A DNA stretch of 64,000 nt from Amphritea sp. 1_MG-2023 (GCF_030547545.1 NZ_JAUOQE010000024.1:1-64000); one strand, 5' to 3'; positions 45,278 to 54,444 are shown, counted from the stretch's first letter. The notes: generated from the letters alone by a model not told the origin. Made by a program: numbers and translations.

Positions 45278-45988
45278 CTAGAACTTAAATTGGGGTTCTG
45301 CCGCGCTGAGGTGCTTCACGCCTTGGCCAAAGCCGGTCTCAAGAGGGACAATGTATTGCACTTCGAGTTCCTCAAGTCGTGGAAAATGGCTAAAGAGTTT
45401 AACGTCTACTTGTTGTAGTGCGCTGATATTGTCACATTTGAACTGATAGCTCAGATCATATTCGCTATGTCCTGCTTCATCAGGATCGTGGTGTTCTTCA
45501 TCATGATCGTGATGCTCTTCATCATGGTCGTGATGCTCATCGTCATGATCGTGATGCTCTTCATCATGGTCGTGATGCTCTTCATCATAGTCGTGATGCT
45601 CTTCATCATGATCGTGATGCTCATCGTCATTATCGTGATGCTCTTCATCATGATCGTGATGCTCATCGTCTTTATCAGCTAATGAATTTTCGATAGACGC
45701 CTGTGTCAGATGACATTGCGCGGCGGCGGGCAACATAACAACGTTCTCAGGATTGTTCAGCAAGGTCGTTGCTTGCTCAACTGTTTTTCGTTGTTCTGCC
45801 GTGCTTGGCGCGTGCTCAAACCCGAGAATGTTCATCGCCGGCGTTTCTAGCTGCAATTGCAGCACATCAGCCTCAATCACAAGCTGCATAGTGGCAGCAC
45901 CATGCACATGACTACCATGCTGTCGCTCATAACCCACCGCGGGCACCGCTAGGGTTGTTGTCAATAATGCCAACCAATACTTATTCAT
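45278..45988 (-). CDS. zrgA: Zinc uptake protein ZrgA-like (DUF2796), His/Asp-rich
   Basis: A 236-residue periplasmic protein with an N-terminal signal peptide (to about residue 19). The DUF2796 start is GSHVHGAATMQLVIEADVLQLQL. A central metal-binding region (about residues 107-169) has nine 7-residue units of the type D-(D/E)-E-H-H-D-H. The conserved C-terminal domain then follows. It probably captures Zn2+ in the periplasm for the ABC system encoded downstream. A Zur-like box stands 33 bp upstream of the start. First gene of the four-gene operon. Confidence 0.9.
   Translation of the reverse strand: MNKYWLALLTTTLAVPAVGYERQHGSHVHGAATMQLVIEADVLQLQLETPAMNILGFEHAPSTAEQRKTVEQATTLLNNPENVVMLPAAAQCHLTQASIENSLADKDDEHHDHDEEHHDNDDEHHDHDEEHHDYDEEHHDHDEEHHDHDDEHHDHDEEHHDHDEEHHDPDEAGHSEYDLSYQFKCDNISALQQVDVKLFSHFPRLEELEVQYIVPLETGFGQGVKHLSAAEPQFKF
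45482..45670 (-). repeat. Nine 21-bp tandem repeats encoding the ZrgA metal-binding region
   Basis: The 21-bp period is in phase with the codons, so copy changes keep the frame and only alter the number of D(D/E)EHHD units. Open frames read through it on other frames and strands are low-complexity shadows. Confidence 0.9.
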
Positions 45989-46020
45989 AGAATACCGACT
46001 CTCTCAGGGATTTTAAAAAA

Positions 46021-46033
46021 GTTATGTTATAAC
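46021..46033. promoter_or_regulatory. Zur-like box upstream of zrgA
   Basis: GTTATGTTATAAC (GTTATAACATAAC on the coding strand) is a 13-bp dyad with GTTAT/ATAAC arms. It fits the GTTATRNNATAAC pattern I recall for gammaproteobacterial Zur. It is 33 bp before the zrgA start, in a position to block transcription when zinc is plentiful. Confidence 0.7.
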
Positions 46034-46064
46034 AAAATTAAACAATATAGAAAGCCTGCCCTAT

Positions 46065-46094
46065 AAAAAAACCCCGAACGTCAAACGATCGGGG
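46065..46094 (-). terminator. Terminator after ansA
   Basis: On the minus strand CCCCGA / TCGGGG close an 11-nt loop with an inner CGTTTGACG mini-stem, then seven Ts. It lies 31 bp after the ansA stop and insulates the zinc operon promoter. Confidence 0.9.
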
Positions 46095-46124
46095 CTTTAA
46101 TGCTGCGCCGGTTAGATTAGTCGT

Positions 46125-47129
46125 TCAGCTCATCTCACCGCACAATGGCTTGACCATTAATTCAGACACCGCCGCCGCAGATTGCGTCGCAATGAGGTAA
46201 TGTAATTTAGTGAATGCTGCTTCTAACGTAAGGTCGCCGCCAGGAATCACCCCGATACGGTTAAGAGTTGCGCCCGTCGCATAAGCCCCTTGACTCACTT
46301 CACCCTGCAGACACTGAGTTACATTAACAATGCTAACGCCCCGCTCAATCGCCTCTTGCAACAGCATCATTAACTCGACGTTGGCATCCGGTGGATTCCC
46401 AGCACCATAGGTGTGTAAGACACAGCCTCTAACGACATTATCACTGAGGATTGCCCGTGCCGTGTGAGCGGACAGGCCCGGATAGATCGGTAAAACCACC
46501 ACCGCCTCGGAAGCGAGTTCGGGAATACTGAAATGTGCGCTGCCTGCGGGTAATAAGCGCTCCGCATGCAGGGTAATATTAATACCCACCTGAGCCAAGT
46601 AATCGTCATTCGGTGAATCGAATGCATTCAGTGCTGCACTCTTGACCTTAGTCGCCCGGTTACCGCGCAACAAACGCCCATTAAAACAGATACACACTTC
46701 GGCAATCGCAGCCTCAGCGGCAAAGGTTAACGCCGTTAACAGGTTGTCCAACGCATCATTACGTAACGCCGCCAAAGGGATTTGTGAGCCGGTAACGATG
46801 ACTGGTTTATCCATTCCCTGCAGCATAAAGGACAACATCGATGCGCTATACGCCATCGTATCGGTACCATGCAGCAACACAAAACCATCATATTGCTGCC
46901 AGTGCTGAACGATAATATTGGCTAATTCGGTCCAATGATGGGGTTGTAAATTGGCGCTATCGATCAACTGTTGCAGCTCCAACATGTCAAACGTGGGCAA
47001 CTGAGCGACACGCGCTCCCAATTGATCACGTAGCCGCTGTTCAAAACCAGCAGCGGGCACATAACCCGTTTCAGAGGCCTGCATACCGATCGTACCACCG
47101 GCATAGATTACTAATATTTTTCCAGTCAT
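46125..47129 (-). CDS. ansA: L-asparaginase type I (cytoplasmic)
   Basis: A 334-residue asparaginase. The first catalytic Thr is in VIYAGGTIGMQ and the second in LLHGTDTMAYSASML. It has no signal peptide, so it is the cytoplasmic type I enzyme converting asparagine to aspartate and ammonia. Length is typical (E. coli AnsA 338). It lies 62 bp downstream of pyrC on the same strand and has a strong terminator after it; the two may be co-transcribed. Confidence 0.94.
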   Translation of the reverse strand: MTGKILVIYAGGTIGMQASETGYVPAAGFEQRLRDQLGARVAQLPTFDMLELQQLIDSANLQPHHWTELANIIVQHWQQYDGFVLLHGTDTMAYSASMLSFMLQGMDKPVIVTGSQIPLAALRNDALDNLLTALTFAAEAAIAEVCICFNGRLLRGNRATKVKSAALNAFDSPNDDYLAQVGINITLHAERLLPAGSAHFSIPELASEAVVVLPIYPGLSAHTARAILSDNVVRGCVLHTYGAGNPPDANVELMMLLQEAIERGVSIVNVTQCLQGEVSQGAYATGATLNRIGVIPGGDLTLEAAFTKLHYLIATQSAAAVSELMVKPLCGEMS

Positions 47130-47191
47130 CGAATTAGCTACACCCTATTGCTACGCGCTAAAAGTACCTGACTAACAAGGTATTACAGCCA

Positions 47192-48226
47192 TTATGCCTG
47201 CAATTTCCAGCTCACCTTCTGGCCGGCAAAAAACGGCACGATCGGACGTCCATCTGGCAGCATAATCTCATCGGGTAGCGTCCACTCCTCACGCACTAAG
47301 GTAATAGTGCCTTCATTGCGTGGCAGACCATAAAAATCAGCCCCATAATGACTCGCAAAGCCTTCCAACTTATCTAATGCGTCTAACTCTTCAAAGACAT
47401 GGGCATACAGTTCGATAGCACTCCACGCACTGTAGCAACCGGCACAACCACAAGCATTCTCTTTCGCTTCTTTCGCATGCGGGGCCGAGTCGGTACCGAG
47501 AAAAAATTTAGCCGGGCCGGATTTCACCACCTGTCGCAACGCTGCCTGATGTGTATTGCGCTTCAATACCGGTAAACAGAAGTTATGCGGACGCACACCA
47601 CCCACCAGCAGATCATTGCGGTTCATCAGCAGGTGTTGCGGCGTGATCGTCGCGGCGACGTTGTCGGATGCGTCCAGGACAAATTGAGCCGCATCACTGG
47701 TGGTGATATGTTCAAAAACAACTTTAAGATGTGGAAAGGCTTCGACAATTTTACTCATTTTCTGATCGATAAAGACTTTCTCACGATCAAAAATATCGAT
47801 GTGATGATCGGTGACTTCGCCATGTATAAGGAGTGGCATTCCCTGCGTAGCCATCACCTCGAATACGGGATACATCGCCTCCAGATCGGTTACCGCCGCC
47901 GCAGAATTCGTCGTCGCGCCCGCCGGATAAAGTTTGGCGGCCACGACACCCGATGCTTTAGCCGCCATAATATCCTCAGGGGTTGTCGCATTCGTCAGAA
48001 ATAGCGTCATCAGTGGTTCAAAGGTTGATTGCGCGGGGCGTGCAGCAAGGATACGCGCCTTGTAAGCCATCGCCTGCTCGGCATTCACCACCGGTGGCAC
48101 CAAATTAGGCATGACAATCGCGCGCTGAAAACAACGCGCTGTCGCGGCAACAGTTTCCGTTAAGATATCGCCATCACGAAAATGCAGATGCCAGTCATCG
48201 GGGGTACAGATGGTCAGAGTTGTCAT
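47192..48226 (-). CDS. pyrC: Dihydroorotase, class II
   Basis: A 344-residue zinc enzyme closing the dihydroorotate ring in pyrimidine synthesis. The metal site HLHFRD is near the N-terminus, the carboxylated Lys is in [15 protein letters not shown], further ligands are in IHGEV and FEHITT, and the catalytic Asp is in [21 protein letters not shown] start at the ATG at 48226 ([13 protein letters not shown]); a TTG two codons earlier is possible. Full length. Confidence 0.96.
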   Translation of the reverse strand: MTTLTICTPDDWHLHFRDGDILTETVAATARCFQRAIVMPNLVPPVVNAEQAMAYKARILAARPAQSTFEPLMTLFLTNATTPEDIMAAKASGVVAAKLYPAGATTNSAAAVTDLEAMYPVFEVMATQGMPLLIHGEVTDHHIDIFDREKVFIDQKMSKIVEAFPHLKVVFEHITTSDAAQFVLDASDNVAATITPQHLLMNRNDLLVGGVRPHNFCLPVLKRNTHQAALRQVVKSGPAKFFLGTDSAPHAKEAKENACGCAGCYSAWSAIELYAHVFEELDALDKLEGFASHYGADFYGLPRNEGTITLVREEWTLPDEIMLPDGRPIVPFFAGQKVSWKLQA

Positions 48227-48346
48227 AAACAAGAAATCCTAAGCACAGAGAAGAGGGTCGAACGAATAAAATCATTATACAGATGCGGTGCCAGAGCGGG
48301 AAGTCGAGCCATAGCAACCGATGATGATGTCACAAGCCAAGCATCT

Positions 48347-48622
48347 TTATTGCTCGTGAAGGTCCTGCAGTAATTTTAACTTAGCGGTACGAGACATCTT
48401 TTTTATCTCAACTTCACGCTTACAGGCGGCTGACCGATTAGCGCAAGCTTCCTTAAAAACGAGACTCACGGGGCGTCGAGTACGCGTGTATTTAGCCCCG
48501 AGTCGGTTATTCAAATTATGTTCATTGAGTCGTCGACGGGTATCGGTTGTCACACCGGTATAAAGCGTGTCATCGGCGCAACGCACAATATAGACATACC
48601 ACCCGCTTGAGCCTTCTGACAT
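48347..48622 (-). CDS. GIY-YIG nuclease family protein (YhbQ-like)
   Basis: A 91-residue single-domain GIY-YIG protein. It has WYVYIVRCADDTLYTGVTTD at the start, an Arg (RRRLNEHN) and a Glu (VFKEACANRSAACKREVEIK) in the catalytic positions. Small proteins of this class (YhbQ-like) are thought to act on DNA repair or recombination intermediates. Its ATG overlaps the stop of the upstream hydrolase gene by one base (TGATG), so the two are translationally coupled. Confidence 0.9.
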   Translation of the reverse strand: MSEGSSGWYVYIVRCADDTLYTGVTTDTRRRLNEHNLNNRLGAKYTRTRRPVSLVFKEACANRSAACKREVEIKKMSRTAKLKLLQDLHEQ

Positions 48623-49470
48623 CAGAAGAGATCCAGTCGACTCAGATCAAGATCAACATCGTCTATCGATGATAAAAAGCTAATCAGTAGAGGATTAACT
48701 TGATCCGGTTGTTCTAATGTCACCATGTGACCCGCATTTTTAATAATGGCCAATTGACTACCCGGCATTTGACTGTGCAGCGCTTCAATCTCTTTCTGAG
48801 GTCGAGGAATATTATGCTCACCCGACATAATCAACGTTGGGCAACGAATATTGGCTAACTGATTTAACATCGACTGACGCCGAAACACCTGCTTACCTAA
48901 GGCCATAATACCGCTAAGCTGTTCTGAGGTCAGAAACATTAAATCAAAACGAAAGGTTTCGGCGAGAGCCGGATTCGCTCGCTGTGTCTCAGGGCTAAAG
49001 AGAACCTCAACGATCGAATCTACAACGCGGGTCGGTAGTGTCTCAAGCTGTTCTACAATGTCCAATAACTCGAGATAGTCGGCTTTACTGTCAGGCGTTT
49101 CACCGCCGAGATAACAGGAGATCAGCACCAGACTAGCGACCTCGTCGGGATACTTCATCGCCAGTTTTGCTCCCCAAAGCCCTCCGGCCGACATCCCCAG
49201 CACGCTATAACGCTCAAGACCCAACTGCTGCATCAACTGATGATGGTCTTCAGCAAGGCGATCGAGACTCAAATCCCCGTCACTGACTGATTGCGATCGG
49301 CCATGCGACCAGAGATCGGGAACAATACAGCGAAAATGTTCGGATAATAATCTTAATTGCCGATCCCATACTCGACAATCCCACAGTAAACCGTGTCCCA
49401 ATAAGAGTGGAAATCCTTCTCCCTGATCCAGATAGTGAATCTCCCGATCATTGATCATACAGCTAGGCAT
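48622..49470 (-). CDS. Alpha/beta fold hydrolase
   Basis: A 282-residue alpha/beta hydrolase with LLGHGLLWDCRVW (oxyanion), nucleophile elbow LGMSAGGLW, a carboxylate region at IMSGEHNIPRP and catalytic His in NAGHMVTLEQPD. The substrate is unknown. Enzymes with this profile often act on lactones or esters, but the neighbours (GIY-YIG, pyrC) give no hint. The start is the ATG at 49470 with AGAGGA 6 bases upstream; a start at 49494 is rejected. Confidence 0.87.
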   Translation of the reverse strand: MPSCMINDREIHYLDQGEGFPLLLGHGLLWDCRVWDRQLRLLSEHFRCIVPDLWSHGRSQSVSDGDLSLDRLAEDHHQLMQQLGLERYSVLGMSAGGLWGAKLAMKYPDEVASLVLISCYLGGETPDSKADYLELLDIVEQLETLPTRVVDSIVEVLFSPETQRANPALAETFRFDLMFLTSEQLSGIMALGKQVFRRQSMLNQLANIRCPTLIMSGEHNIPRPQKEIEALHSQMPGSQLAIIKNAGHMVTLEQPDQVNPLLISFLSSIDDVDLDLSRLDLF

Positions 49471-49985
49471 AATGTTCCTCTTACGGGCAGACATTCGGTT
49501 AAAGTGAAACGTAAAGGTATGTAAAGATACATATTAAGCGTTTTATTAACTGGGCTAAAAACGTATCCTTAAGGGTTGTAATATAAAGTGCCTCCCTTGG
49601 TTAAAAAAGCACTGCCATCAGAAAAACTGATAAACACTGCCCAAAACAGGTAGTGCTAGCGCATTTTAATGGCCAATTTCTATTGCATTTCGCCAGCGAT
49701 AGCATTATCACTACCTTAACGCTTATCCTCGATAACCAATCACACATCGACAATGCTGTTATATCAGCTCTTATAACCGACTCTTATAACAACCCTTTTT
49801 GTTTCACTCATCTTAAAAGGCTTATAGGAAAATCCTTGTCTTGCGCCTCCACCTCGATACACTAAAACAATGAACATAGCCCTACTGTTTATCCCTACTA
49901 TTTAGTCCTACTATTTAGCAGTGCGATAAGTCAGTGCCACACCGAGAATAACCTTCTATCACTATAGCAGGCCTTTGAGAAACCC
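49471..49985. other. 515-bp divergent intergenic region
   Basis: It should hold the promoters of the hydrolase (minus) and of the lipoprotein gene (plus). A 70-codon open frame at 49653-49865 has no family similarity and is not called. The only clear structure is the 13-bp tandem repeat at 49881-49919. Confidence 0.4.
49881..49919. repeat. Three tandem 13-bp units
   Basis: CCTACTGTTTATC, CCTACTATTTAGT and CCTACTATTTAGC lie head to tail at 49881, 49894 and 49907, about 70-100 bp upstream of the lipoprotein start. Confidence 0.85.
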
Positions 49986-50417
49986 ATGCGAACAATCCTC
50001 ATACTCAGCTGTTGCTTAGCACCTATTTGGCTAACCGGTTGCGTCAGTTCAAGCACCTCTGAATATCCAGAATATGCCGGGTCTGGCGGCATGACTCAAT
50101 GGGATATTCAGCCTCAAGCCTATCTGTATCACTATGAACATGGTTTCAACGGTGTTGACTCATTAGGATACGCTGCAGCATTACAAACCGTCTGGTCTCG
50201 TTTAGGTGCAGCCATCACTTGCGGTATCGAGTACGACAAGCCGTATATGATTCAACAACTGATGCAAACATTCGATGAACAAGCGATTACTCACGAGCTC
50301 AACGGCATCGGTTTCCATCGAATACAAAGCCGTAAAGTTCCTCAATTCTGTAATGAATGGCGAGTCAGGGAGATTCATACCGCCCTCAGGCGCTATCGTC
50401 AAGGCTGGTTTGAGTAA
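49986..50417 (+). CDS. Small hypothetical lipoprotein
   Basis: A 143-residue protein with a type II signal peptide. Hydrophobic residues 3-17 are followed by the lipobox LTGC with the acylated Cys19, then a Ser-rich linker and a globular part with three Cys in the mature chain (one in AAITCGIEYDK, one in PQFCNEW). It should be anchored in the outer membrane or periplasm. I recognise no domain. It is the only gene in its immediate unit; the DUF1338 gene starts 163 bp later on the same strand. Confidence 0.75.
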   Translation: MRTILILSCCLAPIWLTGCVSSSTSEYPEYAGSGGMTQWDIQPQAYLYHYEHGFNGVDSLGYAAALQTVWSRLGAAITCGIEYDKPYMIQQLMQTFDEQAITHELNGIGFHRIQSRKVPQFCNEWRVREIHTALRRYRQGWFE

Positions 50418-50580
50418 CCCAGACCAGCAAACAGCTAACGTTTTTTGGCCTATGTATTGCCGTCTTAAGCCGATGATATAGATGAAACATATATCCCTTA
50501 TACAAAAGCCATATTTTACTTATATCAAATCAAAGCCTAAGTTGTTCTCATTGGTATAAACCTACGCTTGGAGTTGAGTG

Positions 50581-51381
50581 ATGCACTACGATAGCTTTTT
50601 CAACCTGCTTTGGGAGGATTATGTCAAGATTGCTCCTCAGGCCCGTCAGATTCACGATCTCTTTACTCGCAAAGGCGAACAGGTTTTCAATGATCACGTC
50701 GCTTTCCGTACCTTCTCCAACTCGCCAATCGATCTATTGAAGCTGGAACCCGTTATCTTCGATATGGGTTACACATGTCAGCAACACTATCACTTCGAAA
50801 AGAAAAAACTGATGGCTCGCAGCTATAGTCACCGTGATCCGCTGGCACCGAAAATTTTTCTCAGCGAACTGCAACGTCATCTTTTATCTGCTGAGAGTCA
50901 ACAGATCTTAGCCAACGTCGTCGCACAGATCTCGACAAATGCCGTCACGGGGCCAGAGACCTTTGCCCATGGCTTATTCTGGAATCCCGTCAGTTTTGCT
51001 GATTACAGCCACCTGTCTTCAGAGAGTGAATATGCGGCTTGGCTCACCTGTATGGGTCTACGTGTTAACCACTTTACCGTTTGCTTGAACCATCTAAAAA
51101 ACCTTACCTCGATGGAAAAAGTCATTGCCCTGCTGGAAGAAAACGGATTTGCAATCAATCAGGTGGGAGGTGCCATTAAAGGTGTACCGGCAGACCTGCT
51201 GGTGCAAGCGTCTACGCTGGCCGATCAAATTGAAGTGACGTTCGGATGCGGACACACCACAACCGTACCGAGCTGCTTTTATGAATTTGCTAAGCGTTAT
51301 AAGAATGCCGAAGGCAAACTGTTTGACGGATTTATTACCAATAATGCGGATAAAATTTTTGAATCCACCCACCGTGCTTAA
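50581..51381 (+). CDS. DUF1338 domain-containing protein (2-oxoadipate dioxygenase/decarboxylase family)
   Basis: A 266-residue protein of the DUF1338 family. The metal His is in FNDHVAFRTFS, with a second in LRVNHFTVCLNHL, and the YSHRDPLAPKIFLSEL segment is conserved. Larger relatives (HglS/YdcJ, about 460 residues) oxidise 2-oxoadipate to 2-hydroxyglutarate in lysine breakdown; the short form here may do similar vicinal-oxygen chemistry, but the substrate is unproven. The start is the ATG at 50581 with GGAG 7 bases upstream. Confidence 0.88.
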   Translation: MHYDSFFNLLWEDYVKIAPQARQIHDLFTRKGEQVFNDHVAFRTFSNSPIDLLKLEPVIFDMGYTCQQHYHFEKKKLMARSYSHRDPLAPKIFLSELQRHLLSAESQQILANVVAQISTNAVTGPETFAHGLFWNPVSFADYSHLSSESEYAAWLTCMGLRVNHFTVCLNHLKNLTSMEKVIALLEENGFAINQVGGAIKGVPADLLVQASTLADQIEVTFGCGHTTTVPSCFYEFAKRYKNAEGKLFDGFITNNADKIFESTHRA

Positions 51382-51947
51382 TCCGATAGCAACAACAGCC
51401 GATGTCAGTTAAATAATTGATATTGTTTAGCTTTAGATAGATCAAATATAGTGATCGATAGTGATCACTATGTTACCTCTAGTCCCGTTATCCACACCGA
51501 TAGGCATAAGCGCCGCATACTCCCTATACTCGCCATCAGAGTCACTTAAACAGCACCTCGAAAGCACCTTGAGGCATCTTGAACAACCCCCTTTAAAACC
51601 GAGCGATAGCTGACGAAGCTCACCAGCGCTGGATGCTTGCCCTTGCGGATAAGCTGAACAGTAACATCCTTTATTTAAAGCCATCGAGCTAAACGATTAA
51701 CTTAGCCGCCATATTCCCATCTTATATAGCCCCTCCCTATATGGGCGCAAGGAAAACAATATTTCTGTCAATTCTGTAGACAGAATATGATCGATATTAA
51801 GTGTCCGACATGACCCTATCAAAGCGGATACTGCTACACCAATCGCATCATTTATCGATACCGTGGAGACAGCCCTGTGGATGATCAAATCCTCACATCT
51901 ACGGATCATCTTTTGATTGAATATGATTGACTACGGGGAAACCTGCC
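51382..51947. other. 566-bp intergenic region upstream of the FAD oxidoreductase
   Basis: It contains a 14-bp palindrome ATAGTGATCACTAT (51458-51471) with an extra ATAGTGATC half-site just before (51448-51456), and one DnaA-box-like TTATCCACA (51488-51496). Two minus-strand open frames (51442-51684 and 51697-51909) show no family resemblance and are not called. Confidence 0.4.
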
Positions 51948-53270
51948 ATGAATAGTAAGCAGAATATGCCACATAAGCTTCCCGATTCTCTGTGGGTTGC
52001 CAGCGCTTGTGCCGCACCTGAAACAACAACATTACAGGGAGATCAGTTCGCCTCTGTTGTCGTTATTGGCGGCGGATTTACCGGTCTATCGACCGCGCTT
52101 CATCTGGCAGAAAAAGGGGTGTCGGTAACCGTGTTAGAAGCAACGGAGATTGGCTACGGGGGTTCAGGCCGCAATGTTGGTTTAGTGAATGCTGGCCTTT
52201 GGCTTAATCCATCAGATATTGATGCTAAGGTGGGAAAAAAATATGGCGATCGCTTAGACGCCACCCTCGCTAAGGCACCGGACTTAGTTTTCTCGCTCAT
52301 AGATCGCTTTAATATCGAATGCGAAGCCACCCGTCACGGTACGCTACAACTCTCTCACTCCCGCTATGGTGACCGCTATCTGCAACACCGCGCCGCTGAG
52401 CTGACTCAGCGAGGAGCACCGGTGGAAATTTACCAGCGAGATAAGACGATCGCTCTAACGGGGACGCAAGCCTATCGCACCTCGCTGTTTGATCCTCGTG
52501 CAGGCACTATACAACCGCTGGGATATGTTCGCGGTCTAGCCAAAGCCGCGCTATCGCTGGGCGCTAAGATTCATACCGATACAGCCGTCAGCGAGATACA
52601 ATCGATGCCGTCAGGTGAATGGAAAGTCAGTACCTCATCCGGCAGTGTGACTGCCGAGAAAGTGGTGTTGGCCACCAACGCTTATGGTCAGGGACTAAAT
52701 AACGGCCTCGATAAAACCTTTATCCCCTTACACTTCTTTCAATTTGCCACCGCGCCACTAAACAGGAATACACTGAAACACATCCTGCCAGAAAAGCATG
52801 GCACTTGGGATACCCGTCAAGTGATGTCCTTCATTCGTTTGGATCAAGCAGGCCGTCTGATTGTAGGTAGTATCGGTCGAGTTGAAGACAGTGGTTGTCA
52901 GTTCCTCAAGGACTGGGCCAGCGACTATCTATGTAAATTGTTTCCAGATTTCTTTAGCCAACAAGAGATTCATCAACACCATCAGTTCTGGCAACATGGC
53001 TGGTCTGGAAAAATCGCCTTTGCCAACGACCATATGCCTCACCTGCATACACTGGCGCCGGGAATGATCACCTGTATTGGCTATAGCGGACGCGGTATTG
53101 CGCCTGGTACCATCATGGGTAAAGAGCTGGCTGATCATCTAACCGGTATGCCAATTGAGGAGATGTCGCTTCCTTGTCGTCAACCAAAATCGATCTTCGC
53201 CCGTCAAACTCGCCGCCAATACTACGCCCGCGGCTCCGATCTCTACCATCTCTATCAACGCGCAATCTAA
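51948..53270 (+). CDS. FAD-dependent amine/amino-acid oxidoreductase (DAO family, PuuB-like)
   Basis: A 440-residue DAO-family flavoprotein. The dinucleotide fold SVVVIGGGFTGLSTALHLAEKG is followed by TEIGYGGSGRNVGLVNAG, where the GGSGRN segment is typical of gamma-glutamylputrescine oxidase-like enzymes. C-terminal FAD contacts are in CIGYSGRGIAPGT. It probably oxidises an amine or amino acid, but the substrate is not predictable. The start is the ATG at 51948 with GGGGA 8 bases upstream; a TTG at 51927 is rejected. It converges on a LysR regulator gene, with a heptanucleotide repeat between. Confidence 0.88.
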   Translation: MNSKQNMPHKLPDSLWVASACAAPETTTLQGDQFASVVVIGGGFTGLSTALHLAEKGVSVTVLEATEIGYGGSGRNVGLVNAGLWLNPSDIDAKVGKKYGDRLDATLAKAPDLVFSLIDRFNIECEATRHGTLQLSHSRYGDRYLQHRAAELTQRGAPVEIYQRDKTIALTGTQAYRTSLFDPRAGTIQPLGYVRGLAKAALSLGAKIHTDTAVSEIQSMPSGEWKVSTSSGSVTAEKVVLATNAYGQGLNNGLDKTFIPLHFFQFATAPLNRNTLKHILPEKHGTWDTRQVMSFIRLDQAGRLIVGSIGRVEDSGCQFLKDWASDYLCKLFPDFFSQQEIHQHHQFWQHGWSGKIAFANDHMPHLHTLAPGMITCIGYSGRGIAPGTIMGKELADHLTGMPIEEMSLPCRQPKSIFARQTRRQYYARGSDLYHLYQRAI

Positions 53271-53341
53271 TCGCTATCGTTAAAGCTTCTTCATCACCGC
53301 ATTGAGGAGGCTATGAGAATACCTAAAGACGCTATCGAGAC

Positions 53342-53410
53342 TTAGCCCTTAGCCCTTAGCCCTTAGCCCTTAGCCCTTAGCCCTTAGCCCTTAGCCCTTA
53401 GCCCTTAGCC
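53342..53410. repeat. Heptanucleotide tandem repeat (TTAGCCC), 9.9 copies
   Basis: Nine perfect TTAGCCC units (53342-53404) plus a six-base partial unit end at 53410. The repeat lies between convergent genes (stops at 53270 and 53486), so it is outside coding sequence. It is the cleanest microsatellite in the window. Confidence 0.97.
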
Positions 53411-53485
53411 ACGCTAATCATTAACATCAGTCATAAAACCAAACCTTTACACCATTCACATGCTGTTTTTCTGTGCCTGTCGGCT

Positions 53486-54325
53486 TTATTTCGTCAATTC
53501 CAGCGGCGTCTTTTCAATCACAGATAATAATAATGGGGGTAGCGGTTTGTCTTGAGCATAAGCCAGCCCGACGACCCTCTCCAGTTGTAAGCCATTAAAC
53601 TCTTTCAAGACGATATCGCGACGGTCACCTGTCGACTGCTTGGGCACCACGGACACTCCTAGGCCGGCGGCAACCATATCTAACGCGTACTCTTCTGTAT
53701 TCACCAGCGCTTTTATATTCAAGATAATACCGCGTTTTTGCAGTGCAAAAGTCCAGGCATCATTAATATCGCAGCGTCGCCGACTGATAAAGGGCAGATC
53801 ATTCAACTGTTCGAGATCAACAGACTCATGTCGTGCCAAGGGGTGATCTTTAGGCATTGCCAGCACATAACGATCGACCCATAACTTATGAAACGCTTCA
53901 TCTGGCTGAACAATACTGCTAGATATAATCCGCAGATCCGCCGCTTCCGAAATATCGACTAAGGTAAGATCCAACCCCGGTATCTCACGAAACAGCGCTT
54001 TAATGACATTGCCGATGCGTTTACCCGAGAGGAATGGCATGAGTCCCAGCCGCACCGACAGACATTCGGGCTTATCTTGAAACTGCAATTTGATCATCTG
54101 AATATCACTCAGCACCTGACGGGCATCCGGATATAGCTGAGTGCCTTCTGGTGTGGGGGTTACGCCTTTTGAGTGACGGACAAACAATGCACAGTTCAGC
54201 TCTGATTCAAGCTGTTGAATCGCAGCAGAAATGGAGGGTTGAGCCACAAAGCAACGCTTGGAAGCAGCACTGAGGCTGTGCTCCTCATACACCGCAACAA
54301 AATAGCGTAGTGAACGGAAATCCAT
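53486..54325 (-). CDS. LysR-family transcriptional regulator
   Basis: A 279-residue LysR protein. The N-terminal winged helix reads MDFRSLRYFVAVYEEHSLSA and VAQPSISAAIQQLESELNCALF, followed by a substrate-binding domain with FISRRRCDINDAW and VAAGLGVSVVPKQS. It is divergent from the SafE-like gene (500 bp apart) and convergent with the FAD oxidoreductase. LysR proteins usually regulate a divergent neighbour, so the SafE/SafD genes are a possible target, in competition with the MocR-type TauR further right. Confidence 0.92.
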   Translation of the reverse strand: MDFRSLRYFVAVYEEHSLSAASKRCFVAQPSISAAIQQLESELNCALFVRHSKGVTPTPEGTQLYPDARQVLSDIQMIKLQFQDKPECLSVRLGLMPFLSGKRIGNVIKALFREIPGLDLTLVDISEAADLRIISSSIVQPDEAFHKLWVDRYVLAMPKDHPLARHESVDLEQLNDLPFISRRRCDINDAWTFALQKRGIILNIKALVNTEEYALDMVAAGLGVSVVPKQSTGDRRDIVLKEFNGLQLERVVGLAYAQDKPLPPLLLSVIEKTPLELTK

Positions 54326-54340
54326 GCTGACCTCTCTTAG

Positions 54341-54444
54341 CCCTATTAAAAAGTCCTATTAAAAAGCCCTATTTTAAGCCTTGGCCTTAACGGCTGACTT
54401 TAACTACTGACTTTAAGCGCTGATTAAAAACGCGACCTTAAAGT
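54341..54444. repeat. Degenerate 13-bp tandem array, about eight units
   Basis: Units begin at 54341, 54354, 54367, 54380, 54393, 54406, 54419 and 54432. The first two differ by one base (GCCCTATTAAAAA, GTCCTATTAAAAA); later units keep a TTAA-containing right half (GGCTGACTTTAAC, TACTGACTTTAAG). The array starts 15 bp upstream of the LysR start codon. Confidence 0.8.

Noticed and set aside
45451-45682. Open frames on both strands inside the zrgA metal-repeat region
   Set aside because: They are frame-shifted readings of the 21-bp repeat and give only Ile/Met/Val-type low-complexity peptides.
51442-51909. Two minus-strand frames (80 and 70 codons) before the FAD oxidoreductase
   Set aside because: No recognisable domain, unusual Cys-rich composition in the first and no ribosome sites; treated as intergenic.
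53342-53410. TTAGCCC array considered as a telomere or CRISPR remnant
   Set aside because: Units are only 7 bp with no spacers, and the array is internal to a bacterial contig; it is a microsatellite.
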